Assembly: GCA_949361645.1 (NCBI GenBank)
Contig: OX442433.1
Coordinates: 7,543,188 to 7,607,187, forward strand
Direction: 5' to 3'
Length of the DNA stretch: 64,000 bases
Source of the DNA: Spongilla lacustris
Lineage: Eukaryota > Porifera > Demospongiae > Spongillida > Spongillidae
This document shows, piece by piece, positions 26,607-37,854 of the stretch. The notes beneath the pieces are model-generated. The model saw nothing but the letters and a program-made list of their open reading frames with translations, did no database searches and had not been told where the DNA came from. Position 1 is the stretch's first letter. The number at the start of each line of letters is the position of its first letter. A program made the translations under genes and the position numbers.

Positions 26607-29016
26607 CTACATACCAGCTCTCGTATCAACAGGAGCATTGTCCAACCCATCATCCACAACAGAGTACACATCCCTTATAAGGTCATTGAATTTCTCTGGC
26701 TGGTCAGCATGCACATGATGCCCCGCCCTCTGAACATGGCACAGGCTCACATAGGAGTGAGGTCTCAGCTCAGCCACCTTCTGACCAGCAGTGCTGTCCA
26801 TCCATGAGCGCATACCATAGACCATGGTGATAGGCACCCCAGGGTCCAAGTTGTTCCCAATCCTCTCCAGCATGGGACGCTTAGCCCAACCAATAGGAAT
26901 TTGCATGTAGAAAAAAGCAGTCTCTCCACTAAAAATGAATAAGATAAGTAGCATTAATAAGTAGCATTAATAAGTACAATGAATGATATGTGGCAATCTA
27001 AAAACAGGTGCGGCTGTTTTAATATATATCTGAATCTGTTTGACACCCCTCCCCATCCCCCTCCCCACCCCACCCCACCCCACCCTCCCCTATCATCTAA
27101 CAGCAATATCACAAGAAAGAAATGCTATGTCAATGGACCATTTAATAACCAGAGTTTGTTTGATAACCATTTAACTATTGGCACCATGGAAACATTCATC
27201 AAACCTTGGTTCCTGGGCATTACAGTGGTACACGTAGTTCATGAAAGGCTCTCCAAAGATGTAAGTGAGGTCTGGTCTAATTCTGGTCATCAGACTTGGG
27301 CCTGGGGAGGGGGTGGGGATGGAGTGGGGAGAGGGTGGGGATGGAGTGGGGAGAGGGTGGGGATGGAGTGGGGGAGAGGGTGGGGATGGAGTGGGGAGGG
27401 GGGTGGGGATGGAATGGGGAGGGGGTGGGGATGGAGTGGGGAGAGGGTGAGGATGGAATGGGGAGGGGGTGGGGATGGAATGGGGAGGGGGTGGGGATGG
27501 AGTGGGGAGGGGGTGGGGATGGAATGGGGAGGGGGTGGGGATGGAGTGGGGAGAGGGTGGGGATGGAATGGGGAGGGGGTGGGGAGGGGGTGGGGAGAGA
27601 GAGGAAGAAGAGATTAAGGAAATAGCCTAAACTAGGGGTAATGTAGCAACCCTACCAAAAGGTCCTGCTGCCCTGATAGGAGTGAGAGGGTTAAACCTTG
27701 CGGCAAAAGCAGAGATCAAAAGTGAGAGGTAGCTGTTAGCCACACCAACAGCTGGCTTGATGGAGAACCCCAGGGGTCCACTAGCACCAGATGTCTCACC
27801 CGTGATGGGTACCTCATGGCGTACGAGCAGGCCAGGAAGGCTCCAAAGCTGTGCCCCAGCAGGATGAACTTCTCCAGCCCTACACCCTCCCTCCATTTCT
27901 CTATCAGCTCAACATATTCTCTCTCTGCTGCCTCTGCCTCTGGTGTGAAGGTCACACGTGAGCTCCTAGCAAAGCCTGGGAGGTCCATGGCGTGAAGCGA
28001 TCTATCTTCATGCAAGCCATCAAAGTTCTTATAGAACTGAAGCAGCCCTGCCCCAAAGCCGTGCAGCATCACTAGGGGCAGCTTGCCAGGTGGGTGTGGC
28101 TGTGTGTCGGGTTCCATGGACAGAGTTCTGATGTGTGCACCATCCTGCACTAGTACAAAGCTGTCATTGTACTTTGAGGTGACATCTATTCAAGAAGAAG
28201 AAAAAGAAGGAAATTCAGTGTAAAGACTCATACCTGTTAGTTAACCATTGCACATGTGTAGTTAACCATTGCACATGTTAGTTAACCATTGCACATTATA
28301 ATTTCAGCACTTTTTCCCCCCAGGCTGTCACATCCTCCCCAGCATGGCTCAGAAACATGATGGTCCCACATGACTGTGTACAAGTTATTATAAAACATTC
28401 TCAATGAGAATGTTATTAGAGGGAACATGTGGGATGAGGGAACATGTGGGATGAGGGAACATGTGGGATGGGGATGAGGGAACATGTGGGATGGGGATGA
28501 GGGAACATGTGGGATGGGGATGAGGGAACATGTGGGATGGGGATGAGGGAACATGTGGGATGGGGATGAGGAAACATGTGAGATGGGGATGAGGGAACAT
28601 GTGGGATGGGGATGAGGGAACATGTGGGATGGGGATGAGGGAACATGTGGGATGGGATGAGGGAACATGTGGGATGGGGATGAGGGAACATGTGGGATGG
28701 GGATGAGGGAACATGTGGATGAGGGAACATGTGGATGAGGGAACATGTGGGATGGGGATGAGGAAAAAGTTGTTAGTGTATACAGGGGGCGTGGGGAGGG
28801 GGTCAAGAGATATATTGCGTAGATTAGAAAATCATAGGACGAATTTTTTTTAAAGGTTCTTCGTTCTATTCGGGCAGGGGGACACGTACTTTCCAAAACA
28901 CTCCGTTCCGCGTTTTCAAGAAGCGAATCTGACGTCGGTTTCCACGAGGGTATCCAGTTAAACCACCTGCCCCAGAAGCTTCTGTGTGTTTTTACACATC
29001 CGTTGCTCACAATCAT
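26607..29016 (-). CDS. ABHD5: ABHD5/CGI-58-like alpha/beta hydrolase (4 exons)
   Basis: Family members act at lipid droplets, activating triglyceride lipase or acting as acyltransferase/lysophospholipase. Exons on the minus strand: 29016-28890, 28185-27656, 27301-27205 and 26928-26607; about 358 residues against 349 in human ABHD5. Seen: the W-rich N-terminus (SFWGRWFNWIPSWKP); the oxyanion motif HGFG at 84-87; the nucleophile elbow GHSFG with Ser155; YPSRVRHLVLVDPWG; FNPLTPIRAAGPFG; and the HX4D motif GHHVHADQP. Animal ABHD5 has Asn in place of the nucleophile Ser, so this copy is ABHD4-like or ancestral in that feature and may be catalytic. In exon 2 the frame changes by one base between VDPWG and FSIKPAVG, near a GGGG run; no intron fits, so either an assembly indel or a real frameshift. 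Confidence 0.93.
27303..27597. repeat. G-rich minisatellite abutting the ABHD5-like exon 3 acceptor
   Basis: About 12 copies of GTGGGGATGGAGTGGGGAG. On the minus strand the pyrimidine-rich unit forms the polypyrimidine tract and runs directly into the acceptor CCCCAG at 27302. Confidence 0.93.
28425..28765. repeat. Roughly 23 bp minisatellite in ABHD5-like intron 1
   Basis: About 14 copies of GAACATGTGGGATGGGGATG. It is not at a splice site. Confidence 0.95.
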
Positions 29017-29319
29017 ACAAATGATGTAGCGGCTTACTTTGGCTGCTCTCGAGTAGCAGCGCTAACCTCAGTACGCGTAGCCATGAAAGAATGTTGTCTT
29101 GCGTCATAATATCATAATTAGCGGGCACGTGCATAGGCGGGGGGTCCGTGCAGTGTGAATATAAAATCGTTGCGGCTGCCTGTTCCAAGCCAACTCCCTG
29201 TGTTCGAAGCAGCAGTGGCAAATTTGCAAGTACATTGGATTTGAATTTAAGCACGTGAGCTGGATAATTTATTATCTGCTGTTCTAGTAACTTTAGCTAC
29301 GAGCGTACGTATTTAAAAA
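29017..29319. promoter_or_regulatory. Divergent promoter between ABHD5-like and rhophilin genes
   Basis: The 303 bases between the two start codons must hold both promoters or a shared one. CACGTG occurs at 29126-29131 and 29252-29257. No TATA box is clear. Confidence 0.6.
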
Positions 29320-30917
29320 ATGACCTCTGCGAAGTGTCCCCTCAGACCTATCAAAGGAGATGGAGATGATATAATCAATAATAATGTTCAAGGTCCCTCA
29401 CATAAGTATGCGCAAATGCCGCGACTACATTTACAGCTACATGATTTTGTGCGAACGTAGGCGAACTCCTCCCCCCACCCACCATCTTCTACGTCACCCT
29501 CCTTCTCAGATCATTCTGTTGCACAATTGGAAACGAGTAGTGATTGGTGCCAATGTGTATTTCTCAGCGTAGATATCTATTTGATACATCTCCCTCCTTC
29601 CCTCCCTCCTTCCCTCCCTCCTTTCATCCTCCTTCCCCTCCTTCTTCCCTCCCTCCTTCCCCTCCCTCCTTCCCCTCCCTCTTCCCTCTCCCTCCTTCCC
29701 CTCCCTCCTTTCCCCCTCCCTCCTTCCCTCCCTCCTTCCCCTCCCCTTCCCCTCCCCTCCTTCCCCTCCCTCCTTCCCCCTCCCTCCTTCCCCTCCCTCC
29801 TTCCCCTTCCCCTCCTTCCTTCCCCTCCCTCCTTCCCCTCCTCCTTCCCCTCCTTCCTCCTCCCTCCTTCCCCTCCTCCTCCTCCTCAGCTCCTCTCAAA
29901 AGCCATGGCTAATGTTGGGACCATGCGCACACAGCTCAGACACGTCGTGCAGCCATCAGTGAGGAGATCTGGAAGGAGAGCCATATGAGGTCAGGGTCCA
30001 AGAAGCTGGCCATGGCTCTGTCCAGACCATCAGAGCAGGCAGCGTGTAGAGCTGGAGGCAAAGTATCGGAGTCTAAAATCCAACACCTGCAAGCTGAACT
30101 GAGTAGAATCAATAGCAATCTGCAGGCCTATCAATCACCCAGGTAAGGCACTCTAATTTTGAGATTACCCTGGGCGGTATTTGGGTATATGAAGCCATTT
30201 TGCTTGGTCTGCTAAGCTGGGGTATTGAGTGGTATGTAACAGGTCTGTAAGAGTGGTACGTAACAGGTCTGTAAGAGGGGTACGTAACAGGTCTGTAAGA
30301 GGGGTACGTAACAGGTCTGTAAGAGTGGTACATAGCAGGTCTGTGGCCTCATCCATATTTCCTGTTCTCATTCCTTGCCAGCATGGCTTCATGGACAATA
30401 CTATTAGCAAGGGACTGGGCACCCAGTACACACATATACCCAGATATAAATGTGCATCACACTCATACACACACAGATACTCACTCACATGAATATGCAC
30501 ACACTTCTAATCCCTAGAGAGTTTGGTTCGACCCTAGATAGAACTGCCTCATTGGTTCTTGTAAATGCAAGTGTTCATTTGTTGTGTCTATGTGGTTTCA
30601 AGGGTGGGGTTCTAGGATGTAGTCAATGATGTGGGTGTGGTCAATGGTGTGGGTGTGGTCAATGATGTGGGTGTGGTGACCTTTATGCTCGCCCATTTCC
30701 CTAATAGCGCTGTAATGTCACAAGTTCCCCTCATCCCAATGGCTTTCAAACAACTTCTAAAGTTTCCTTCACTTCTGCTTTCACAGTGAGCACATATCTT
30801 AACCATTAGGGCACCCTGCTAGTCCAGTTTGTTATAGCTATTATCTATCTTCTACTCATTACTTATTAAGTCACACTTAAATCACAACACTACCACGTGT
30901 GTGCACACACACACACA

Positions 30918-30981
<64 letters not shown>

Positions 30982-33736
30982 GTGCACACACACAGGAAAT
31001 AGCCAGCAAACACTACCATGTCGATCCTGCATCCATTCGTGAAGCAATACAAGAGTTCCAAGATCTCAGAGATGTATGTTAGTGGGGAGGGTGTGTCTGG
31101 AGGTGTGGTTAAGCTGCAACCTGCAGTCAATCATCACAGTTGCCAAGAACAGTGAGGGTGTTGACCTGCTTAGCAACTATTACAAGCAGTTACATATTGT
31201 AAGCAAGAGATTTTTGGACAGAGATTGAAACACGGTGTGGCATTTTCATGGTATGTGGACTGCATTCCAAACTTTATGTCAGGTTGTCAATGTACGTGCA
31301 TTGTGTGTGCATATATGTACAGTATATGTGCATGTGTATCACTGTTGCAATGTTGTGTAACATGCATGTCTGTCACTGTCCAGGTTTGATTGGCATCAGT
31401 GGGACATTGGCAGCTCAGCAGAGTGCTGTGTACGAGAAGGTAACACAATGAGAGGAATGCAATTATTCATCTTTAAAGTACTAGCACTGAGGGGCTTCAG
31501 GGGTTTGGGATCAAATGATCAGGCTAGTAATCCCTGACCTTGCATCATGACTTAGTTTGGTTTGTGTGCGTAGTCCATAATGAGGCATGGCACATACGTA
31601 ATGACATTGTTCAAATATCTGTGATCTGTGTTTTTGTCACACACAGTTAAATATGTCCACAAACCTTACATACCACTGCAGGCCTTGCATCTTCTATTAC
31701 TTCCCTTTTCTATTCCAGGGCAGCTGTGCTGTTCAATGTTTCCTCTCTCTATACCCAAATAGCTGCACAGCAGGTGTGTGATTATATAAGTATGATGGAG
31801 GGAGGTGTGTGATTATATAAGTATGATGGAGGGAGGTGTGTGATTATATAAGTATGATGGAGGGAGGTGTGTGAGCATGATGGAGACAATTCACTACATT
31901 GCCATTCTTTTGTACAGGACAGAAGCACCAAAGAAGGACTTGATGCAGCTATCTTGAACCTGCAAAAAGCTATAGGTGAGATGGTTATTAAGGATGGTCT
32001 ATAGGTGAGATGGTTATTAAGGATGGTCTATAGGTGAGATGGTTATTAAGGATGGTCTATAGGTGAGATGGTAGGATGGTCTATAGGTGAGATCACATTG
32101 GATGTAGCTTTTATCAGCTTTCAATGTTCTTATCCTTAGTGCCTCTCTCAGCTGCTGTTATATAATTATATTTTCAGGTTGTTTGGAGTACATGAAAGAT
32201 AAGTTTTCACATTCTCCAACAAAGGACATGTCAACTGAAGTTCTAAACATATTTTCAGATCTTATCAAGGTTAGTACATATGGGCTGGGAACTGGATGTG
32301 CATACAGGTATGGGACTGGGGACTGGATGTGCATATAGTACAGGCTGGGGACTGGATGTATGTACAGGTATGGGCAGGGGACTGGATGTACTTACAGGTA
32401 TGGACTGGGGACTGGACATACATACAGGTATGGGCTGGGGGACTCACTCAGGCCCAGTCCTACGAGCTTTCTATGTGGGAAATGGACATGTTGTCAGGCC
32501 TTCAGACTGATATAGTGTCATTGATCAGTTATGCTGAAAAGACCAAGAGGGTATGCATATGTGTGGGATGTGACTGCATGTGGGTATGTGAGGTTTGCAT
32601 CTGTGTGGGTGTGCATGTGTGGTATAGGAAGACCTCTAATGGCTTCTCTGCAGGTGGCTGAAGCCTACAAAGCAGTGTGTGAGCAGATCGATGAACCTTC
32701 AATGAAGACATACTTGCCTGCCTGCTGGATGGCTCTTATTAAGGTTTGTTATTATTGAGGTTTGTGAGGTTTGTCAAAGACATGTGTACATGGTCATTAG
32801 TAGCACACACACCTAGAGCCTAGAGCCTTTACTTCTCAGGGGTAATAGCTATAGATGCAGCACTGTTGGCCTTCTCAGGGGTAATAGCTATAGATGCAGC
32901 ACTGTTGGCCTTCTCAGGGGTAATAGCTATAGATGCAGCACTGTTGGCCTTCTCAGGGGTAATAGCTATAGATGCAGCACTGTTGGCCTTCTCAGGGGTA
33001 ATAGCTATAGATGCAGCACTGTTGGCCTTCTCAGGGGTAATAGCTATAGATGCAGCACTGTTGGCCTTCTCAGGGGTAATAGCTATAGATGCAGCACTGT
33101 TGGCCTTCTCAGGGGTAATAGCTATAGATGCAGCACTGTTGGCCTTCTCAGGGGTAATAGCTATAGATGCAGCACTGTTGGCCTTCTCAGGGGTAATAGC
33201 TGTCGATATCCACCTGCATATATCTGCTTTTGACCATCCAATGCTTAAATATTTAATTAATGTTATCTTGTAGTCTTCAGCTGGGTGTGTCTCCATTGAA
33301 TTGCTGCCTTTATGCTTTGCCAAACATTTCTTGCTTTACATACTGTTATAGTAATGGTTGGAGGTTGTGTTGAGGTTAGGTGCTAAGTGTACACTAGAAT
33401 TTAGGTGAAAACTGGTCATATCCAATACCAATGTTTATTATATGACTTCAATTCTTGAACAGGAAATCCCAATACGATAAAGAATTTTAAATGCCATGCT
33501 CAAATTTCTATTTCTAATATTTTGAGACCAATATAACATAACATGGTTCGATAATTGTGGCTGCAGGCAGCCATGTGGCCAAGATCATGTGAGGTCATGT
33601 GACTATTCATCTGACAGAACTGAATTCAACTTATCTTCTGCTTGTTGTCTGACTACTGCAGATCAAGGATGCTCACTTCAGGGGACTGTCACATTATTAT
33701 GCAGCTCTTGTGCACCTGATGCTTTCTGACCTGTTC

Positions 33737-33786
<50 letters not shown>

Positions 33787-35360
33787 TGTGTTGTGTATGT
33801 GTGTGTGTGTGTGTGTGTGTTGTGTATGTGTGTGTGTGTGCGTGTGCGTGTGTATGTGTGTGTGTGTGCGTGTGCATGTGTGTGTGTGCATGTATGTATG
33901 TATGTATGTATATGTATGTGACATCTATGGGATATGATTCAAGTTTCAGAATGTGCAGTGTATGTGCATACTGGTCACTGTGACACCTGGGCTGCATGTG
34001 GTCATGGTGACACCTGGTGCTGCATGTGGTCACGATGACACCTGGTGCTGCATGTGGTCACTGTGATACCTGGTGCTGCATATACTGACAGCTGGTGCTC
34101 CTTTGGTAGGTCATGGAGGACACATATCAGAGGCAGTTAGGACAGAGATGCACTTCATGTACACAGACACCAACAAAGAGCTGTTTTCTGAGAGTGTCAA
34201 AGACCATAATGGTTTTGGTAAAACTCACCTAAATTAATAGCAGGTCTATAATTAACCTGTTGCTCTCTGCAGCTCTTTCACACTTGGGTTCAGCCTGCAT
34301 TCAGTCTGAGTATGCAGTCAAGTACGACCGTCTGTGCAAGGACCTTGAACCCTTGAAACCACTGCACCAGGTATGTTGTCATGGTACTAATGCTTGTTTC
34401 CCTTCCCCTCCCCTCTCTCCCTCCCCTCTCTCCCTCCCCTCCCTCCCTCCCCTCCCTCCCTCCCCTCTCTCCCTCCCCTCTCTCCCTCCCCTCCCTCCCT
34501 CCCCTCTCTCCCTCCTCTCCCTCCCCTACCTCCCCTCTCCCCCTCTCCCCCTCCTCCCCTCTCCCCTCCTCCCCTCTCCCCTCCTCCCCTCCTCCCCTCC
34601 CCCCTCCTCCCCTCCCTCCCTCCCCTCTCTCCCTTTCTCCCCTCTCCTCTCCCCCTCCTCCCCTCCCTCCCTTCCCTCTCTCCCTTTCTCCCCTCTCCTC
34701 CCTTCCCATATCTCCCTCCCCTCTCTCCCTCCTCCCCTCTCCCTTTCTCCCTTCCCTCCTTTCTCCTCCCCTCACTCCCTCTTTCTTCCCTTCCCCACCC
34801 TTCCTCTCTCATTTACCTTCCCCTCTTCTTCCCTCCCCTCCCCTCCTCCCTCTCCCCCTCTTTCCTTTTCCCTCCCTCCCATTCACCACTATTAGCACAT
34901 ATAGTGTTTCTTTTCCAAACATAGCTTTTGATTGAGACAAGTGAACGGCAACATGCCAAACAACTGGAGATGGCTAATATTGAAAGCAATACAGTTTGTC
35001 CATCTCCTATTCAGCGTGAGTACTTTTATGGTGTGTTTATGGATGCACGTACAACCAGTGTGTAATAACAGCAGATGGCATGACAGCAACTTATTTGAAT
35101 AGACTGCTGTAAATTGCGCCATCCACACAATCTCAACATGACGTTACCTTTTTGTCACATGACCAGTGTCACTTTACATCTGTGTCACATGACCACATTA
35201 TCTTTGTCACATGACCTCAATGATACCACGTGATCTTCATGCAGCATGATATAAATAACACATTACTTTCACCAGCTGCTGCTGTTGATCTGAGCCCTCC
35301 TCCCCCCGACTTCAGCACTGTTAGAACTCATGATGGATTCAAGGCATTGGTAAGACAATT

Positions 35361-35449
<89 letters not shown>

Positions 35450-36451
35450 ATAGTTACTACACATCTTTGCCACAGGGACCATTGCCTTCATTTTCTGCTG
35501 AAAACTCTTGGGCACCTCCCAGAACCGTGCTCCTGAAGAAAGGGAAGTCTGGGTTTGGCTTCTCATTGAAAGGATCACATCCAGTGTCCTTTTTTGATAT
35601 TGAAGAGGGTGGGGCAGCAAAGGTGGGTGGAGAAGGGGGAAGGGGAGGGTGGGGCAGCAAAGGTGGGTGGAGAAGGGGGAAGGGGAGGGTGGGGCAGCAA
35701 AGGTGGGTGGAGAAGGGGGAAGGGAGGGTGGGGCAGCAAAGGTGGGTGGAGAAGGGGGAAGGGAGGGTGGGTAGCAAAGGTGGGTGGAGAAGGGGGAAGG
35801 GGAGGGTGGGGCAGCAAAGGTGGGTGGAGAAGGGGGAAGGGAGGGTGGGGCAGCAAAGGTGGGTGGAGAAGGGGGAAGGGAGGGTGGGTAGCAAAGGTGG
35901 GTGGAGGAGAAGGGGGAAGGGAGGGTGGGGCAGCAAAGGTGAGTGGAGAAGGGGGAAGGGAGGGTGGGGCAGCAAAGGTGGGTGAAGAAGGGGGAAGGGA
36001 GGGTGGGTAGCAAAGGTGGGTGGAGAAGGGGGAAGGGAGGGTGGGTAGCAAAGGTGGGTGGAGGAGAAGGGGGAAGGGAGGGTGGGGTAGCAAAGGTGGG
36101 TGGAGAAGGGGGAAGGGAGGGTGGGTAGCAAAGGTGGGTGGAGGAGTAGGGGGAAGGGAGGGTGGGTAGCAAAGGTGAGTGGAGAAGGGGGAAGGGAGGG
36201 TGGGGCAGCAAAGGGGGTGAAGGGGGAAGGGGGAGGGTGGGGCAGCAAAGGGGGTGAAGGGGGAGGGCCCTGTACTGATTAATGTTCCCTGACACCAGGC
36301 ATCAGGACTTCGTAAAGATGATTGGCTCCTGTGTGTTAATAGTCAAGACACAAGGTATATGAGCCATGCTGAGGTGGTTGCTCTTGTCAAGAGCTGCAAG
36401 GATGAAATCAGCCTCGAAGTCACATCTCCAGTTCCCACCACCTGTGCATGA
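29320..36451 (+). CDS. RHPN2: Rhophilin (HR1, BRO1 and PDZ domains; about 18 exons)
   Basis: Rho-GTP-binding scaffold with an HR1 coiled coil, a BRO1 domain and a PDZ domain, linked to actin and endosomal membranes. Secure exons: 29320-29392, 29935-30142, 30996-31073, 31127-31198, 31384-31439, 31720-31773, 31918-31975, 32178-32269, 32452-32550, 32654-32743, 33662-33737, 34110-34217, 34273-34370, 34925-35015, 35276-35349, 35476-35622 and 36299-36451. Seen: SKIQHLQAELSRINSNLQ (HR1), AAVLFNVSSLYTQIAAQQ and SHYYAALVHLML (BRO1), FGFSLKGSHPVSFF and LRKDDWLLCVN (PDZ). Three weak points: the exon for the start of BRO1 (30143-30995) is not placed; conserved sequence after 31198 (VSKRFLD) runs into TGA at 31226-31228; and the junction 31439/31720 is off by one G. 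RHPN1 versus RHPN2 is not resolved. Confidence 0.92.
29590..29888. repeat. CT-rich low-complexity tract in rhophilin intron 1
   Basis: CCTCCCTCCTTCC-type simple sequence on the plus strand, ending before the exon 2 acceptor. Confidence 0.95.
30143..30995. other. Rhophilin intron region with a missing exon
   Basis: Contains a 24 bp array (30230-30345, core GGTACGTAACAGGTCTGTAA), a short GTGGGTGTGGTC array (30602-30680) and a (CA)n tract (30903-30982). One small exon linking HR1 to BRO1 should lie here; a stretch after TTGCCAG at 30381 is a candidate but its phase does not fit cleanly. Confidence 0.5.
31774..31870. repeat. 31 bp array starting exactly at a rhophilin donor
   Basis: Three full copies of GTGTGTGATTATATAAGTAT plus GATGGAGGGAG and a partial fourth. 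The first base of the array is the first base of the intron, and each copy presents another GAG/GTGTGTG donor-like junction. Confidence 0.93.
31976..32095. repeat. 29 bp array carrying the exon end and donor of rhophilin
   Basis: The exon ends GCTATAG and the intron begins GTGAGATGG. The junction CTATAG/GTGAGATGG recurs four more times at about 29 bp spacing, the last shortened. Confidence 0.95.
32280..32440. repeat. Roughly 28-30 bp array just inside a rhophilin intron
   Basis: Five or six imperfect copies of GGGACTGGATGTACATACAG followed by GTATGGGCT. It starts about 10 bases after the donor at 32270; each unit contains CAG/GTATGG. Confidence 0.9.
32829..33202. repeat. 39 bp perfect minisatellite in rhophilin
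   Basis: Nine and a half nearly identical copies, unit containing CTTCTCAGGGGTAATAGC. 39 is a multiple of 3 and the unit lacks stops, so both strands stay open. Each copy holds an acceptor-like CCTTCTCAG. It lies within an intron between secure BRO1 exons. The near-zero divergence says it is recent. Confidence 0.95.
33738..33918. repeat. (GT)n-rich microsatellite forming a rhophilin donor
   Basis: The exon ends CTGTTCT and the intron reads GTGAGTGTGTGTG onwards. Confidence 0.96.
34390..34885. repeat. CT-rich low-complexity tract in a rhophilin intron
   Basis: About 0.5 kb of CCTCCCCTCTCC-type sequence starting about 20 bases after the donor at 34371. It yields false open frames on both strands. 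Confidence 0.96.
35366..35447. repeat. (CA)n microsatellite in a rhophilin intron
   Basis: About 41 CA units starting roughly 16 bases after the donor at 35350. Confidence 0.97.
35605..36270. repeat. Roughly 40 bp array carrying the PDZ exon end and donor of rhophilin
   Basis: The PDZ exon ends GAGGGTGGGGCAGCAAAG (Glu-Gly-Gly-Ala-Ala-Lys) and the intron starts GTGGGTGGAG. About 16 copies of this junction follow, each with an AGAAGGGGGAAGGG spacer. Some copies read GGGTAGCAAAG. The real exon continues at 36299 in phase. Confidence 0.95.
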
Positions 36452-36837
36452 AATCTTCAGTGTAAATTGTTTGTGGTCTTATTTGTACTGCACGTTTTTA
36501 TCTTGTGTGTGAGTGTGTGTTTTGACTTTTTGTATTCACTGCTGTGGTTAAATCTCCAGATAGAAGTGGCACCATATGAAGGTACAGCCCACGTACCAGC
36601 CCATTATATAATACAACTCTACATGTCAGCGCATGCGCTTACTCTTTAATAATCGCACGCTGATCAATCTGTACCACCGAATGCGATTACAAACAGTACT
36701 CATTCAGGATATTAGATATGGTAAACTTTCAGTTTGATATACCATAAATAGAATGGCTCCAAACACATCATTTTCTGCTTATATCATGAGCGCAAAATGT
36801 TATAAAACAGAATTAAGCGGATTGCTCCATATTGAAT

Positions 36838-37526
36838 ATGCTGGCGCTCGTAGTTGTAGCATCGTTCAGTTTGTGGAGCGTACAAGGGTCACCATTTGAG
36901 CATCCCTTATCAAGAAATGATGTGAAAGGCATCTATCGATTTTGCAGTAAGCCGTGAGCATATACATCACGCGTAGGATGACCTATTGCGATCCCCCTCC
37001 CGCAGACACTACTCCCAGCTATTTTGTAATCCTAAGTCTCTCGCTGTCCCCTGATCCTCCACAAAAGGGTATGGGCTTAACAATTTCCTTTGCAGTTGAG
37101 ACACGTAAGTATCTGTAGCGCACTATAAATATCCCATAAGCACCCCAAATCAATCACGTGAGCCTTGTTACAATTTACATCTTCCAGCAAGAGTAGTAAG
37201 CAGAGGAACAGTGAAGATAAAGATACTACTAGGAGTCGTTCCTCTGTACGATGCTACTTTGGACCTCTGCACACTTCTAAAGTATGTCAACATCACCTGC
37301 CCTGTTCAGCCAGGAACATACGATAGTACCATAAAGACACATATTCCTAAGTCTGCTCCATCAGTGAGTTCCCCAAATGAGTCCCTGCATATTGATATAA
37401 CCTCCTTCTCATACACACCTCCTGACATGCAACTCCCACATCTAGGGCCATTACAGTGGTGATGCAATTGCATACGATCAGAATAGCCAAATGATTGGCT
37501 GCATTCAATTAAGCTTCTATATGTAA
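36838..37526 (+). CDS. ML-domain (NPC2-like) secreted lipid-binding protein 1
   Basis: MD-2-related lipid-recognition domain, the fold of NPC2, phosphatidylglycerol/phosphatidylinositol transfer protein and MD-2, which hold one lipid in a beta-sandwich cavity. Exons 36838-36946, 37006-37104, 37188-37363 and 37446-37526 give 154 residues. Signal peptide at about 1-17 (MLALVVVASFSLWSVQG). Seen: the first Cys (RFC) at the exon 1 end; LSPDPPQKGMGLTISF; then DLCTLLKYVNITCPVQPGTY; KSAPS/GHYSGDAIAYDQ; and MIGCIQLSFYM at the end. Its exon phases and lengths (99, 176 and 81 bases) recur in the other cluster members. It is the only plus-strand member. The fold call is firm; the ligand is unknown. Confidence 0.93.
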
Positions 37527-37854
37527 TGACATGAGAACTGCCTGGGTGTGTCAGCTGCTGTATTTGCATAAAGTAATCCTATGGTTATGAATAATCCGAT
37601 GCAGTCATATCACCACTGCTGGATTGCCCTAACTAGGGGTGTGATCCTTCTGTATATGCTGGTTAGCAGCAATAAAAGAAGTGTTGTGTCCAATATATTG
37701 GGTACGTGCAGCAACTTTGTATTTTACTGATATGGCTTGAAGCGTTTAATGCTATTGTGTAGCACAGTATTCACCATTCCTCCCGAACTCACTGTAACTC
37801 AGTGTCCTTAAAATGTCGTGCAGCAGAAAGCAGCCAGCAAAAACATGCAGTAAT

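Noticed and set aside
34260..36295. Ser/Pro- and Gly-rich open frames of 140-318 codons on both strands
   Set aside because: CT-rich and G-rich simple sequence within rhophilin introns; open in many frames at once.
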